Shown piece by piece: positions 1 to 7,028 of a stretch of 29,637 nt of DNA. Below the pieces are notes generated by a model. That model saw nothing but the letters and a program-made list of their open reading frames with translations. It was not told the DNA's origin and ran no database searches. This DNA comes from an uncultured Collinsella sp. (GTDB lineage: Bacteria; Actinomycetota; Coriobacteriia; Coriobacteriales; Coriobacteriaceae). The stretch lies in NCBI GenBank assembly GCA_900545075.1, contig UQXT01000010.1:1-29637 (forward strand). The letters run 5' to 3'. The translations under genes and the position numbers were made by a program. Each line of letters starts with the position of its first letter. The stretch's first letter is position 1.

Positions 1-1
1 G

Positions 2-61
2 CCGGGTATTGCCGCCGAGGACCGCGCCGCCATCGAGGAGCACACGCAGGTCATTTGTTAG
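2..61 (+). CDS. C-terminal end of an unidentified protein (cut by the window edge)
   Basis: An open frame runs in from the left edge and ends at TAG. It encodes 19 residues rich in Ala, Glu and Arg (ending HTQVIC), with GC-rich third positions like the core genes further right. This suits the tail of a real gene, but too little is present to name it. It is probably the last core gene before the accessory island. Confidence 0.4.
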   Translation, partial: PGIAAEDRAAIEEHTQVIC

Positions 62-102
62 CAAGCGCTGCGGGAGATCGGACCAAGTATTCAGTTTGTG
101 GG

Positions 103-408
103 CTAGACCAGGCGGCCGTAGTCCTGTGACTGATGAAAGACATGGGCGATATAGATCGTATCGCGCTCAAACTTGTAAAGACACACGTATTTGTTGACGG
201 TAAACGATCGATAATTGCGTGCCGCCAGCTCTCGTATGTGGGAGAGGGGCCGTAGGAGCGGCTGCTCGCGAAGCAGGTCAAGCTGATATTCAAACTCAGC
301 AACAAAATTGCCTGCTGCACGTGGGTTCATAAGGATTTGAGCAAGGTATCTGACAATAGCCTCGTATTCATATTGTGCGCTTTCGAGTATTACGACGTTA
401 TAGGCCAT
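103..408 (-). CDS. RelE/ParE-family toxin of a type II toxin-antitoxin pair
   Basis: This 101-residue protein has the size and layout of the RelE/ParE fold. There is an N-terminal strand (YNVVILESAQYEYEAIV), two helices (about residues 14-52, with an LREQP stretch), then the basic beta-sheet with RELAARNYRSF, KYVCLYKFERDTIYIAHVFH and a C-terminal Tyr-Gly-Arg. Members either cleave mRNA on the ribosome (RelE type) or poison gyrase (ParE type); the sequence alone does not tell me which. The ATG overlaps the end of the antitoxin gene by 11 bp, so translation is probably coupled. The order antitoxin then toxin is usual for this family. No clear terminator follows. Confidence 0.82.
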   Translation of the reverse strand: MAYNVVILESAQYEYEAIVRYLAQILMNPRAAGNFVAEFEYQLDLLREQPLLRPLSHIRELAARNYRSFTVNKYVCLYKFERDTIYIAHVFHQSQDYGRLV

Positions 409-664
409 ATTTGTCTCGTATCGCGGTCGCGAAGGAGTCGTAGTCGCTGTAGTCGCCTTGCGATATCTCGTCTTCTGCCAACATCATACGAGACAGCAGC
501 TTGGCTTTGGCGATTTCGTCTTGCATGAGACGATACTGGTCGCTGCTGATGCAGTGCATGGCCTCATAGCCGTTCTTAGTTACGGTGACGTCGCGCTCGG
601 ACTCAACAAGCGCGGTAAATGCAGCGGTGTCCTTCATGTCTCGGACGGGCACACAGGTGGGCAT
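398..664 (-). CDS. Phd/YefM-type antitoxin
   Basis: An 88-residue antitoxin precedes the RelE/ParE-like toxin. The start at 664 (MPTCVPVRDMKD) is chosen because AAAGGAGG lies 5 nt upstream; a longer frame to 727 has no such site. The N-terminal half (VRDMKDTAAFTALVES, then VTVTKNGYEAMHCIS) is the Phd/YefM DNA-binding fold, in which a 'VR-D-K...F...V.......VTKNG...' pattern is typical. The C-terminal half is helical and acidic (EDEISQGDYSDYDSF) and is expected to wrap the toxin. An 8-bp palindrome ACAATTGT at 688-695, with partial symmetry beyond it, lies about 25 bp upstream and could be the autoregulatory operator (inference). Confidence 0.82.
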   Translation of the reverse strand: MPTCVPVRDMKDTAAFTALVESERDVTVTKNGYEAMHCISSDQYRLMQDEIAKAKLLSRMMLAEDEISQGDYSDYDSFATAIRDKYGL

Positions 665-732
665 AGGTACCTCCTTTGCGTTGGGACACAATTGTACCAC
701 GCCTTGACAAGAATTCGGTACCGTCAAATTGT

Positions 733-748
733 CTCAATCTGTAACGGG
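733..748 (+). repeat. Solo half of the palindromic repeat found at 9407, 14214 and 19222
   Basis: The string TCTCAATCTGTAACGG matches the left arm of the paired palindromes further right (TCTCAATCTGTAACAG) in all but one of 16 positions. No right arm follows. It sits between the divergent antitoxin and HTH genes and looks like a relic of the same repeat family, though a chance match cannot be excluded. Confidence 0.5.
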
Positions 749-778
749 TGGGTGTGATCGGAGAGTCTGAGGGTCTTT

Positions 779-1018
779 ATGGGTGAAGCAAACGGCGTGA
801 CATGCGCTGTTGAATCCGTACGCCCGCTTGCGTTTTCGAGTGAAGAGGCAGCAAAGTTGATTGGCGTAAGCGCGAAGACCCTTGCAAATTGGCGCTGTCC
901 TAGTAAGGGGCCGGAGTACATTCGCCTCGGCAAATCATCGCGATCCCATGTTCTTTATTGTTACGATGATCATGAGGCTTGGCTGCACTCTCTGCGCCAG
1001 CAGGCCAAGGTAAATTGA
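779..1018 (+). CDS. Small helix-turn-helix protein (excisionase/AlpA-like fold)
   Basis: A 79-residue protein with one winged-helix HTH domain at about residues 18-70. The motif FSSEEAAKLIGVSAKTLANWR is the HTH, followed by GPEYIRLGKSSRSHVLYCYDDHEAWL, which matches the 'G-P-x-x-I-R-L-G...V-x-Y...D..AWL' wing of the HTH_17/excisionase group. Such proteins bind DNA next to phage or island recombinases or act as small regulators. No integrase is present in the window, so an excisionase role is not supported by the neighbours. GAGGG lies 5 nt before the ATG. The gene is divergent from the toxin-antitoxin operon. Confidence 0.72.
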   Translation: MGEANGVTCAVESVRPLAFSSEEAAKLIGVSAKTLANWRCPSKGPEYIRLGKSSRSHVLYCYDDHEAWLHSLRQQAKVN

Positions 1019-1395
1019 TTGATAGCTGTTGGGCGCGGACAATATCGTTTGGACGGGTATAGCATGGTTCCATGCTCCGCGTTGCTAATTGCGCCGCTGC
1101 GTCATTTGTGAAATGGAATGATTGATGATGGAGAGGCGTGAGGTTCTCGGCTTGCCGCTTTTCACTTGGACTAATGACTGCGGCGGCAGAAAAATGTCCT
1201 GGCGAACGACTATCGTATAGAACGCAGCGGTGGTTAGATGGGTCTTCGCGGTTTGAGTGGTACATGGATTGTCGGATGTGGGAGACGTGAGAAACCCATG
1301 GTTTGGGGCAAGGTTGCTATTCTGACGAGTTTATCTCTTCATCCCTGTGGCAAAATGAGGACATATTGTCCTGTTATCTATCCAGAAGGTGCGTC
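1019..1395. other. 377-bp non-coding stretch ahead of the methyltransferase gene
   Basis: No frame here has coding character on either strand. It contains a perfect inverted repeat AGCATGG-TT-CCATGCT at 1061-1076 and the methyltransferase operator candidate at 1358-1372. Base composition is closer to neutral than in the flanking genes, as expected for an acquired segment or island junction. I see no integrase gene or duplicated attachment site. Confidence 0.5.
1358..1372. promoter_or_regulatory. Inverted repeat, candidate operator for the HTH-methyltransferase
   Basis: AGGACA-TAT-TGTCCT is a perfect 6+6 bp inverted repeat ending 23 bp before the methyltransferase ATG. Methyltransferases of the EcoRII/SsoII group that carry an N-terminal HTH repress their own promoters. 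From memory, the SsoII/Ecl18kI operator is also a GGACA...TGTCC repeat, which I cannot verify here. Its use as an operator is inference. Confidence 0.6.
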
Positions 1396-2568
1396 ATGCA
1401 ATTATCAGCAGATGAGGTAAAGGCCAAGAGACAGGAGCTCGGCTTGACTCAGAAGGAATTCGCCGCTGCCCTAGGCATGGGCCCCAACGGCGAGCGAACG
1501 GTGCGCCGCTGGGAGGCAGGCGAAACAAGGCCCACCGCAGCCGAGTCGAAGTACATCTCCACCCTCGGCCATCGCGCCCCCTTTGCACCCGCAGGGGAGG
1601 GGAAGCCTGCCTTCACCTTCATCGACCTGTTCGCGGGCATCGGCGGGATCCGCATGCCGTTCCAGGAGCTGGGCGGCAGGTGCGTCTTCTCCTGCGAGTG
1701 GGATAAGTTTGCGCAGAAGACCTACCGCATGAACTACGGCGAAACCCCGGCGGGGGACATCCGTGAGGTCGCCGCTTCAGACATCCCCGACTTCGACGTG
1801 CTGCTCGCTGGCTTTCCATGCCAGCCGTTCTCGCTTGCGGGTGTGTCCAAGAAGCGCTCCCTTGGTCGCGCTACGGGCTTCGAAGACAAGACGCAGGGCA
1901 CGCTCTTCTTCGAGGTTGCACGCATCCTGAACGAGAAGCGCCCGAAGGCGTTCCTGCTCGAGAACGTGAAGAATCTGATCAGTCACGACAGGGGCAGAAC
2001 GTTCGACGTCATCATGCAGGTCCTCCAGGACGAGCTCGGTTACCACGTTCACTACAAGGTTCTGGACTCCAAGGGTTGGACATGCCAGCACCGCGAGCGC
2101 ATCTACATTGTTGGCTTTCGCGACGATGTGGAGTTCTCTTGGGACGACCTCGACTGCCCGAACAGTGGTCAGAAAGCCGCGGAGATTCTGGAGGAGGATG
2201 CGGACGCGAGGTACGTGCTCTCCGACAAGCTGTGGTCATATTTGAAAGCATACAAGGCCAAGCACGAGGCCGCCGGCAACGGGTTCGGCTACGGTCTTAT
2301 CACTCCATCGGACACCACGAGGACGCTCTCCGCACGCTATCATAAGGACGGTAGTGAGATCTTGGTCTCGCGCGGCGAGGGCGAGAACCCCCGTAAGCTG
2401 ACCCCTAGAGAGTGCGCGCGCTTGCAGGGATTTCCCGACCGGTTCATAATCCCGGTCTCCGACACACAGGCCTACCGCCAGTTCGGCAATTCGGTGACGG
2501 TCCCTGTAATACGGTCGGTGGCCAAGCTCATGATGGGAGCGTGTCAGGATGGATTACGGGGCGCTTAG
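1396..2568 (+). CDS. C5-cytosine DNA methyltransferase, Dcm/EcoRII type, with N-terminal HTH
   Basis: This 390-residue enzyme transfers a methyl group from SAM to C5 of cytosine. Residues 4-56 form an XRE-like HTH (LGLTQKEFAAALGM...RTVRRWEAGETRP). The catalytic domain then shows motif I (FIDLFAGIGG, 74-84), motif IV with catalytic Cys142 (GFPCQPFS), motif VI (LLENVKNL, Glu189), motif VIII (CQHRERIYIVGF, 230-241) and motifs IX-X (LTPRECARLQGFPDRF, DTQAYRQFGNSVTVPV). The target-recognition stretch (LWSYLKAYKAKH, GNGFGYG, TRTLSARYHKDGSEIL) closely follows E. coli Dcm, so CCWGG is the likely target. The start at 1396 is preceded by AGAAGG at a fair distance; an upstream ATG at 1303 has no support. 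The gene overlaps the nuclease gene by 20 bp. The HTH probably serves autoregulation at 1358-1372. Confidence 0.93.
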   Translation: MQLSADEVKAKRQELGLTQKEFAAALGMGPNGERTVRRWEAGETRPTAAESKYISTLGHRAPFAPAGEGKPAFTFIDLFAGIGGIRMPFQELGGRCVFSCEWDKFAQKTYRMNYGETPAGDIREVAASDIPDFDVLLAGFPCQPFSLAGVSKKRSLGRATGFEDKTQGTLFFEVARILNEKRPKAFLLENVKNLISHDRGRTFDVIMQVLQDELGYHVHYKVLDSKGWTCQHRERIYIVGFRDDVEFSWDDLDCPNSGQKAAEILEEDADARYVLSDKLWSYLKAYKAKHEAAGNGFGYGLITPSDTTRTLSARYHKDGSEILVSRGEGENPRKLTPRECARLQGFPDRFIIPVSDTQAYRQFGNSVTVPVIRSVAKLMMGACQDGLRGA

Positions 2569-3765
2569 CAGCTACTTCGACGGCTCGGTCTCGAAGACCC
2601 TCGCGGACGTCGATATCGACGCAGGTAGGAGTAATCAGCACGAGTTCAACGGCACGCTGCCGCTGAGGTCGCTGTTCGGTGACGACGACATCCGCGACAT
2701 CCGCACCACGTTCGCCTACATGTGCGACGAGGCGGAGCCGGAGATGTGCGACGGGACCGTGACTTGGTACGATGCGAGCCGCAAACATCCCACGAGAACC
2801 GAGTACCGTCTCTACTACAAGGACAACCCCGCCATCAGACAGGCATCCGCTGGCGACCTCATGGTGGTCGCCAACTCCGATGACCTCGGGCTGCTCATCA
2901 TCTTCGCTAAAAAAGGCTCGACCATCGAGTCGCAGCTGAGGTGGCTGTTCGGCTTCGAGGAGCCCGACCGCTCGGGCTATGCCGTATCAAAGGGCGAGCG
3001 CAACCGTATCGGTGCGGTGGCCTCGCGCATCCTCGGCATGATTGGTATCGAGACGCGCGCTCCCTTGAGCGCGGATATCTACTTGGACGATATGGTCAAG
3101 AGGTTTGGACATACGTTTCCGAAGGACATCGACTTTACGGAGTACTCCATCTCAACCCTTGAAGGTCTCGACTGGGCGGATGACCCCGATCGAAGCCTGC
3201 TCGCGTGCTACGAGCGCGAGGAATTGCTGTTCAAGGTGTTTGAGCGCCATCTGCTTGAGAGAGACCTTGCGCCCTATTTGAACGGCCAGCTCGACGTCGA
3301 CGGCATTCTGAAGACCACCATGTCGACCTTCCAGCGCAGGAAGTCCCGCGCGGGCACAGCGTTCGAGCACCAGCTTGAGTTCCTGTTCAAGGGTAGGGGA
3401 ATCCGATACTCCGCACAGCCCTACACCGAGGGAAAGTCGAAGCCGGACTTCATTTTTCCGTCAATCGAGTGCTACCGGGATGAGGGGTTCCCTCCTCGAG
3501 TCTTACGATGCTCGGTGCGAAGACGACCATCAAGGAGCGCTGGAGGCAGGTGCTCGAGGAGGCGAACCGCATCGAGCGTAAGCACCTTATCACGCTGGAG
3601 CCCGCCGTGAGCGTGGACTACACGAACGCCATGCGTGACAGCAAGCTCCAGCTCGTCATCCCCTCCCAGCTTTTCCCCACCTACACGCCTTCACAGCAAG
3701 AATGGCTCATGGATGTGGGAGGCTTCTGCGAGATGGTCGAGGAGAGGCAACGGGTACTTGACTAG
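2549..3765 (+). pseudogene. EcoRII-like restriction endonuclease, frameshifted
   Basis: The first frame gives 315 residues of EcoRII-like protein, then a foreign 38-residue tail ending at 3610. The homology continues in the next frame from about 3493 to 3765. Restoring one T at about 3491-3493 (FP-SSSLTMLGAKTT) yields 405 residues against 404 in EcoRII. The N-terminal B3-like effector-binding domain and the C-terminal nuclease domain (from RRKSRAG, residue 263) are both present. Catalytic residues line up with EcoRII at an offset of one: Asp300 (KPDF) before the break; Lys325, Lys329, Arg331 and Glu338 after it. The truncated product therefore lacks the catalytic lysines and should not cut CCWGG. 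The gene begins inside the methyltransferase end. A sequencing error at this one position is the alternative. Confidence 0.88.
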
Positions 3766-3803
3766 GCCGGGACAATAAGAGCGTTGAGGCGGCGCGCAAG
3801 CGC

Positions 3804-4109
3804 ATGACCATCCTGAAGGGCTCCGAAAAGATTGTGGCATCGCTCAATCAGTTCGGCGTTGTCCGGCGCGTGAGGCGGGGGCACTACGTGATTGCAGAGC
3901 CCATCGAACTGAATGACGAGCTTACGCGGTTTTTGGTCTTTGCCGACATGCTGGTAAACCGGTCGAGTTACCGGACGTTCCTGGAACTGCAGGACGTGGC
4001 CGAGTTGTTTCCGTTCGCGTGCCGTGTGAGCAAGGAGGAACTTGTGGCTGACGAGCGGTTCGAGGTGAACAACTTCGGCGGGGAGTTCTCGGTGGGGGTA
4101 CGGGAGTAG
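3804..4109 (+). CDS. Unrecognised protein, possibly an N-terminally truncated fragment
   Basis: A 101-residue frame lies directly behind the nuclease gene. Open, coding-like sequence continues upstream of the ATG back to about 3765 (GRDNKSVEAARKRM), with no ribosome site before the ATG and no other start. This looks like the remaining part of a longer gene rather than an intact small one. Visible features are a basic strand pair (GVVRRVRRGHYVIAEPIEL), a helical middle (TRFLVFADMLVNRSSYRTFLELQDVAELF) and an acidic end. I do not recognise the family. It converges with the ABC-3C operon, 17 bp apart. Confidence 0.45.
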   Translation: MTILKGSEKIVASLNQFGVVRRVRRGHYVIAEPIELNDELTRFLVFADMLVNRSSYRTFLELQDVAELFPFACRVSKEELVADERFEVNNFGGEFSVGVRE

Positions 4110-4130
4110 GAGAGTACAGGTCACTCCTAC
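4106..4130. terminator. Hairpin spanning two convergent stop codons
   Basis: GTAGGAG at 4106-4112 pairs perfectly with CTCCTAC at 4124-4130. The hairpin covers the TAG of the plus-strand gene and the TAG of the minus-strand ATPase gene. There is no U-tract, so termination is an inference from position. Confidence 0.4.
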
Positions 4131-5851
4131 GACGCAACACCTTTGCCACGCGTGAAAAGCATATCGTCAATCGAAAGCTGCAGGATTTGCAGTTTACCCT
4201 GCTCCTCGGCTGGTATCAGCGACGAATCGAGCTTCTCCTTAAGGACTGCGACTATGTACTGGCAGTTGATTGTGCTGGCGCGTGCGATTATGTCACGCAA
4301 CACCTTACCCTCGATGTTTTCAAGGACGTCATGCACTATGAAGCGCGGAGTCTTGATGCCCTTTGATTCTGCAAACTGCTGATACGCTAAATCAAATGCG
4401 GCGATGAGTGACTTGCGTGTGCCCGTGCTGGAGCCAGCGGTATCACGTATTGCAACGGGGAACTTGTTCGACTCTTCATAGTAAACGAGCAGCGGCGATT
4501 CGTTGTTGAACTCCCTGGCAAGCGGAGTGAAGAATGCGTTAAACGCAAGCATCATTGCAGCAAAATCGTTGGATTGCGGCTCGTCGCCATCATCAGACGA
4601 GCCAAGCGATGCGATTTTTCCCTCAATGCTGGTCTGTTCTACCTCAAAGCTGTTGAGCGTATCTATTACTTCTCGGCATTTGCCGATACTGCTCGAAAGC
4701 TCAACTAGGCGTGCCTGAAGCGACTCGTACTCATCGATGAGGTCTTGCTCCACCAATGACATGAATTGGCTGTTCTGCGATGACAGTTGGCTGATTTCAC
4801 GTTGCACAGATGCACGCTCGGCCTTCAGTTTTTCTGCCACACTCGCGAAATAGGCAATCTTGTTGTCGCAGAGCTGGTTGTTGAATGCGACCATCTCTTC
4901 GAAAGTTGCATTCACCATCGGGATCATCGAACAGACTTCCTCGAAAAACCGTCTGCTCAAATTAACGTCGGCTTGTCTACCGCGCTCTTGCATAGCAGTC
5001 TGCAGGGCCTCTTCATTTCGTTGCAGCCTGTAGTCTATGTCTGAGAGTTGCAGTGTCAGAGATGCGTATCGGGTGCGTGTAGCCGCGATTTCATCGCGGT
5101 TGGCCCTGTAGACATCGGCGTCGATGATGCTGTTGAGCTTGCACTGGACTTCTTCATGCTCGGCTTCGAGCCCTGCAAGTATCTGCTGCTGCTCGCTGAC
5201 CGTATCGACGTTCTGGACTTTCTTATAGCGTTTGATGGACTCACGCGTCTTGTTCAAGTCCTTGTTGAGGTCGTCACGCTTTTTGTCGAGCGCCGGATCT
5301 GAGATGCCGAACAGAGCGTTGTAGACACTCCGGTAGATGGATGTGCTGCCGCTGGGAACGGTTTTGAGGAAGGAATTATCATCCCCGCCTACGGACACGC
5401 GGACAAATGAATTGATCAATTGGCGAAACGTGGGCACATTCGCTTCGTTCCCGAAAAGCAAGACATTGAGTCGTTGCTGGTAAGCTTTCTGCCCCATCTT
5501 TTCGCCGTCAATGTAGTACCTTCCATTCGGGAAGAGGTCGATTGTGAGAATCACGTCATCGCCATCGGGAAAATCCGATGTCAGTGTCATGTCGACGGCG
5601 ATCTTGTTTGTGACGATGAAATCGCGTAGCTCCTCGGTCACCGTGCCCGTGTCGGCGTCTGTGTAAATGAGCTTCCTGTCCTTGGCGCCCATTGCGATAT
5701 CAATGAGCTTGAGGAAGGTTGTTTTTCCAACGCGATTGTGCGATTCGGAGTCCTCGGTATCGACGATGAGGTTGGCACCCTTGTGGAATAAGACCTCGCG
5801 AACTATTTCGTCAGTTGTTGTCTTGCGAATTCTAAGCGACTTGATGAACAT
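4127..5851 (-). CDS. DUF2326-family SMC-like ABC ATPase of an ABC-three-component system
   Basis: This 574-residue protein has a split ABC ATPase head around a long coiled coil. The Walker A region is NRVGKTT (residues 39-45). A Gln/Glu/Arg-rich coiled coil occupies about 180-405. The signature-like segment is GSSTGTRKSLIAAFDLAYQ (473-491) and the Walker B-like strand is FIVHDVLEN (504-512). The C-terminal region matches what I know of DUF2326 proteins. Such ATPases are the motor of the predicted ABC-3C conflict systems, acting with a middle component and a C-terminal-domain protein. It is the last gene of a four-gene minus-strand operon and overlaps the middle component by 20 bp. GGGAGGG lies 4 nt before the ATG. 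Role in phage or plasmid defence is known only by prediction for the family. Confidence 0.85.
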   Translation of the reverse strand: MFIKSLRIRKTTTDEIVREVLFHKGANLIVDTEDSESHNRVGKTTFLKLIDIAMGAKDRKLIYTDADTGTVTEELRDFIVTNKIAVDMTLTSDFPDGDDVILTIDLFPNGRYYIDGEKMGQKAYQQRLNVLLFGNEANVPTFRQLINSFVRVSVGGDDNSFLKTVPSGSTSIYRSVYNALFGISDPALDKKRDDLNKDLNKTRESIKRYKKVQNVDTVSEQQQILAGLEAEHEEVQCKLNSIIDADVYRANRDEIAATRTRYASLTLQLSDIDYRLQRNEEALQTAMQERGRQADVNLSRRFFEEVCSMIPMVNATFEEMVAFNNQLCDNKIAYFASVAEKLKAERASVQREISQLSSQNSQFMSLVEQDLIDEYESLQARLVELSSSIGKCREVIDTLNSFEVEQTSIEGKIASLGSSDDGDEPQSNDFAAMMLAFNAFFTPLAREFNNESPLLVYYEESNKFPVAIRDTAGSSTGTRKSLIAAFDLAYQQFAESKGIKTPRFIVHDVLENIEGKVLRDIIARASTINCQYIVAVLKEKLDSSLIPAEEQGKLQILQLSIDDMLFTRGKGVAS

Positions 5852-6083
5852 GTAGCCCTCCCTTCTCGTCTATTGACACGCGTCCGAGGAGGAAGAGAAA
5901 GTCCAAAGCCATGACAAAGAAGTCGTAGCTCACTTCTTTCTTGACCAGAGTGTTCGCCGTTACCTCATAGAGTTGACCGGCGTCCAAGCCTGGGTTCTGG
6001 TCGATGTAGCCATCCAAGGCGGCAGCGATGTAATAGACCGTGCTCGTCGGCTCATTATTGCGATCAAGCAGCAGCATCGTCAT
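5832..6083 (-). CDS. ABC-three-component system middle component (MC6-like)
   Basis: An 83-residue small protein with the pattern LLLDRNNEP...TVYYIAAALDGYI...L-Y...KKEVSYDFFVMALDFLFLLGRVSID. It matches my recollection of the ABC-3C middle component 6 family ('D-K-x-x-P-x-x-S/T-V-Y-Y' at the start, 'F-x-x-A-L-D-x-L-F-x-L-G' near the end). These proteins are thought to bridge the ATPase and the effector-bearing component. The start at 6083 has GAGG 7 nt upstream; GTG 6086 and ATG 6077 are alternatives. It overlaps the upstream gene by 20 bp and the ATPase gene by 20 bp, so the stoichiometry is probably set by coupled translation. Confidence 0.8.
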   Translation of the reverse strand: MTMLLLDRNNEPTSTVYYIAAALDGYIDQNPGLDAGQLYEVTANTLVKKEVSYDFFVMALDFLFLLGRVSIDEKGGLHVHQVA

Positions 6084-6669
6084 CACCTGGCCTCAGAAGG
6101 ACTCTGCATTTTGCCACGGCAACGGCAATCAACGCAACGCAGAACTGGTTGATGATTTCTTCGGGGACCTCGTCAGCCTGAAAGCCTGCGTCATTCACAA
6201 TCATGTTATAGATCTCGTTCTCGATGAGCTTGAGCTGTGCATCGCCGTTTCCTACGCACAGCTTGCCGTCATCGCGAACGTCTGCCACATTGACAAACAT
6301 CTTGTTCAGCCTTTGGATGATGGCTTCGCTGTCGGGGAATTCCTTGATCACGCTGTCGAGACGAGCGTAGTTCTCAGAATACTCGTTGATGATGTTTAGG
6401 TAACGCGGTGCGTGGTTGTAAATCAGCTTCTTCTCTATAGGAGGCGGAGGCGTAAGGGGGAAATCTTCGCCCGTTGGCTCAGTCGACGAAATCATGATTT
6501 GCAGGAGTTTATACATGAGCGTCTTTGTAAGCGGCCGGTGCGGGCCAGACGAGACGGGCTGGTAGATGTTTATGTCATGTGAGTCATAGCTATTGGAGTC
6601 GCCGGTTATGTTCGTGGCGACCTTTCCAATTGCGCTCTGGCTTGTCTGCGTTGGCTTATCGCGAAGCAT
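6064..6669 (-). CDS. ABC-three-component system C-terminal-domain protein with N-terminal motif
   Basis: A 201-residue protein. Residues 10-37 carry the motif SQSAIGKVATNI-GDSNS...INIYQ, which recurs in the small membrane protein encoded just upstream. A linker with a Pro run (LTPPPP) follows. From about 85 comes a helical domain (PRYLNIINEYSENYARLDSVI, IIQRLNKMFVNVADVR, LIENEIYNMIVND, INQFCVALIAVAVAKCRVL) with the size and helical pattern of the C-terminal domain of ABC-3C systems. In most of these systems an effector is fused to this domain; here only the short motif is fused, so the effector may be supplied by the membrane partner (inference). No clear ribosome site precedes the ATG, which lies inside the upstream gene, so translation is probably coupled. 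Confidence 0.72.
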   Translation of the reverse strand: MLRDKPTQTSQSAIGKVATNITGDSNSYDSHDINIYQPVSSGPHRPLTKTLMYKLLQIMISSTEPTGEDFPLTPPPPIEKKLIYNHAPRYLNIINEYSENYARLDSVIKEFPDSEAIIQRLNKMFVNVADVRDDGKLCVGNGDAQLKLIENEIYNMIVNDAGFQADEVPEEIINQFCVALIAVAVAKCRVLLRPGDDDAAA

Positions 6670-6853
6670 GGATGTTCGCCGAGTTGTTGCTGCCTACGAC
6701 GTTTGTGGCAACTTTACCTGCAGCGGTCTGCGAGTTGTCGCTTAGACTCTTTTTGATTGACTTGATCTCTTGCTTGTTTTGGAGCGAGATGACGGCGGCG
6801 GCGATGGATGCGATAGACGCGATAATTCCAAGGATAAGGTTCACAGTCTCCAT
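6656..6853 (-). CDS. Small membrane protein, first gene of the ABC-3C operon
   Basis: A 65-residue protein. Residues 4-28 form one hydrophobic transmembrane helix (LILGIIASIASIAAAVISL), followed by a short basic helix (KQEIKSIKKSL). It ends with SQTAAGKVATNVVGSNNSANI, nearly the same motif as residues 10-37 of the next protein. The start at 6853 is fixed by GGGAGG 4 nt upstream. The last 14 bp overlap the next gene. I know of no name for it. As the only membrane protein of the operon it could be a membrane-acting effector or anchor that the third component recognises through the shared motif; this is inference. Confidence 0.72.
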   Translation of the reverse strand: METVNLILGIIASIASIAAAVISLQNKQEIKSIKKSLSDNSQTAAGKVATNVVGSNNSANIHASR

Positions 6854-6894
6854 CTTGCCTCCCAAATGTCAAGTCCAATATTCTAGACCATTAT

Positions 6895-6978
6895 CGAGCG
6901 TTCGCTCGTTGCGTTGCCTCTAATTCTTGCTAATGGTCACAAACTGCCGAACGGACTGGATGACCTCACTTTGTGACC
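6895..6978. promoter_or_regulatory. Inverted repeats upstream of the ABC-3C operon
   Basis: Two separate symmetries occur. CGAGCG-TT-CGCTCG at 6895-6908 is perfect and lies about 40 bp before the first gene's ATG, close to a -10-like TAGAAT on the minus strand. GGTCACAAA at 6935-6943 pairs perfectly with TTTGTGACC at 6970-6978. Either could bind a regulator of the operon. No convincing -35 box is visible. Confidence 0.4.
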
Positions 6979-7028
6979 GACCTTTAGCCTATTTGCATGG
7001 TTAAGGGACGGTTCGTTTGTGCTGGCCT

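Noticed and set aside
398..727. The longer antitoxin frame starting at 727
   Set aside because: The first 21 residues are not antitoxin-like and the strong AAAGGAGG site stands before the inner start at 664.
779..1018. Naming the small HTH protein an excisionase
   Set aside because: No integrase or attachment site is visible in the window, so only the fold can be stated.
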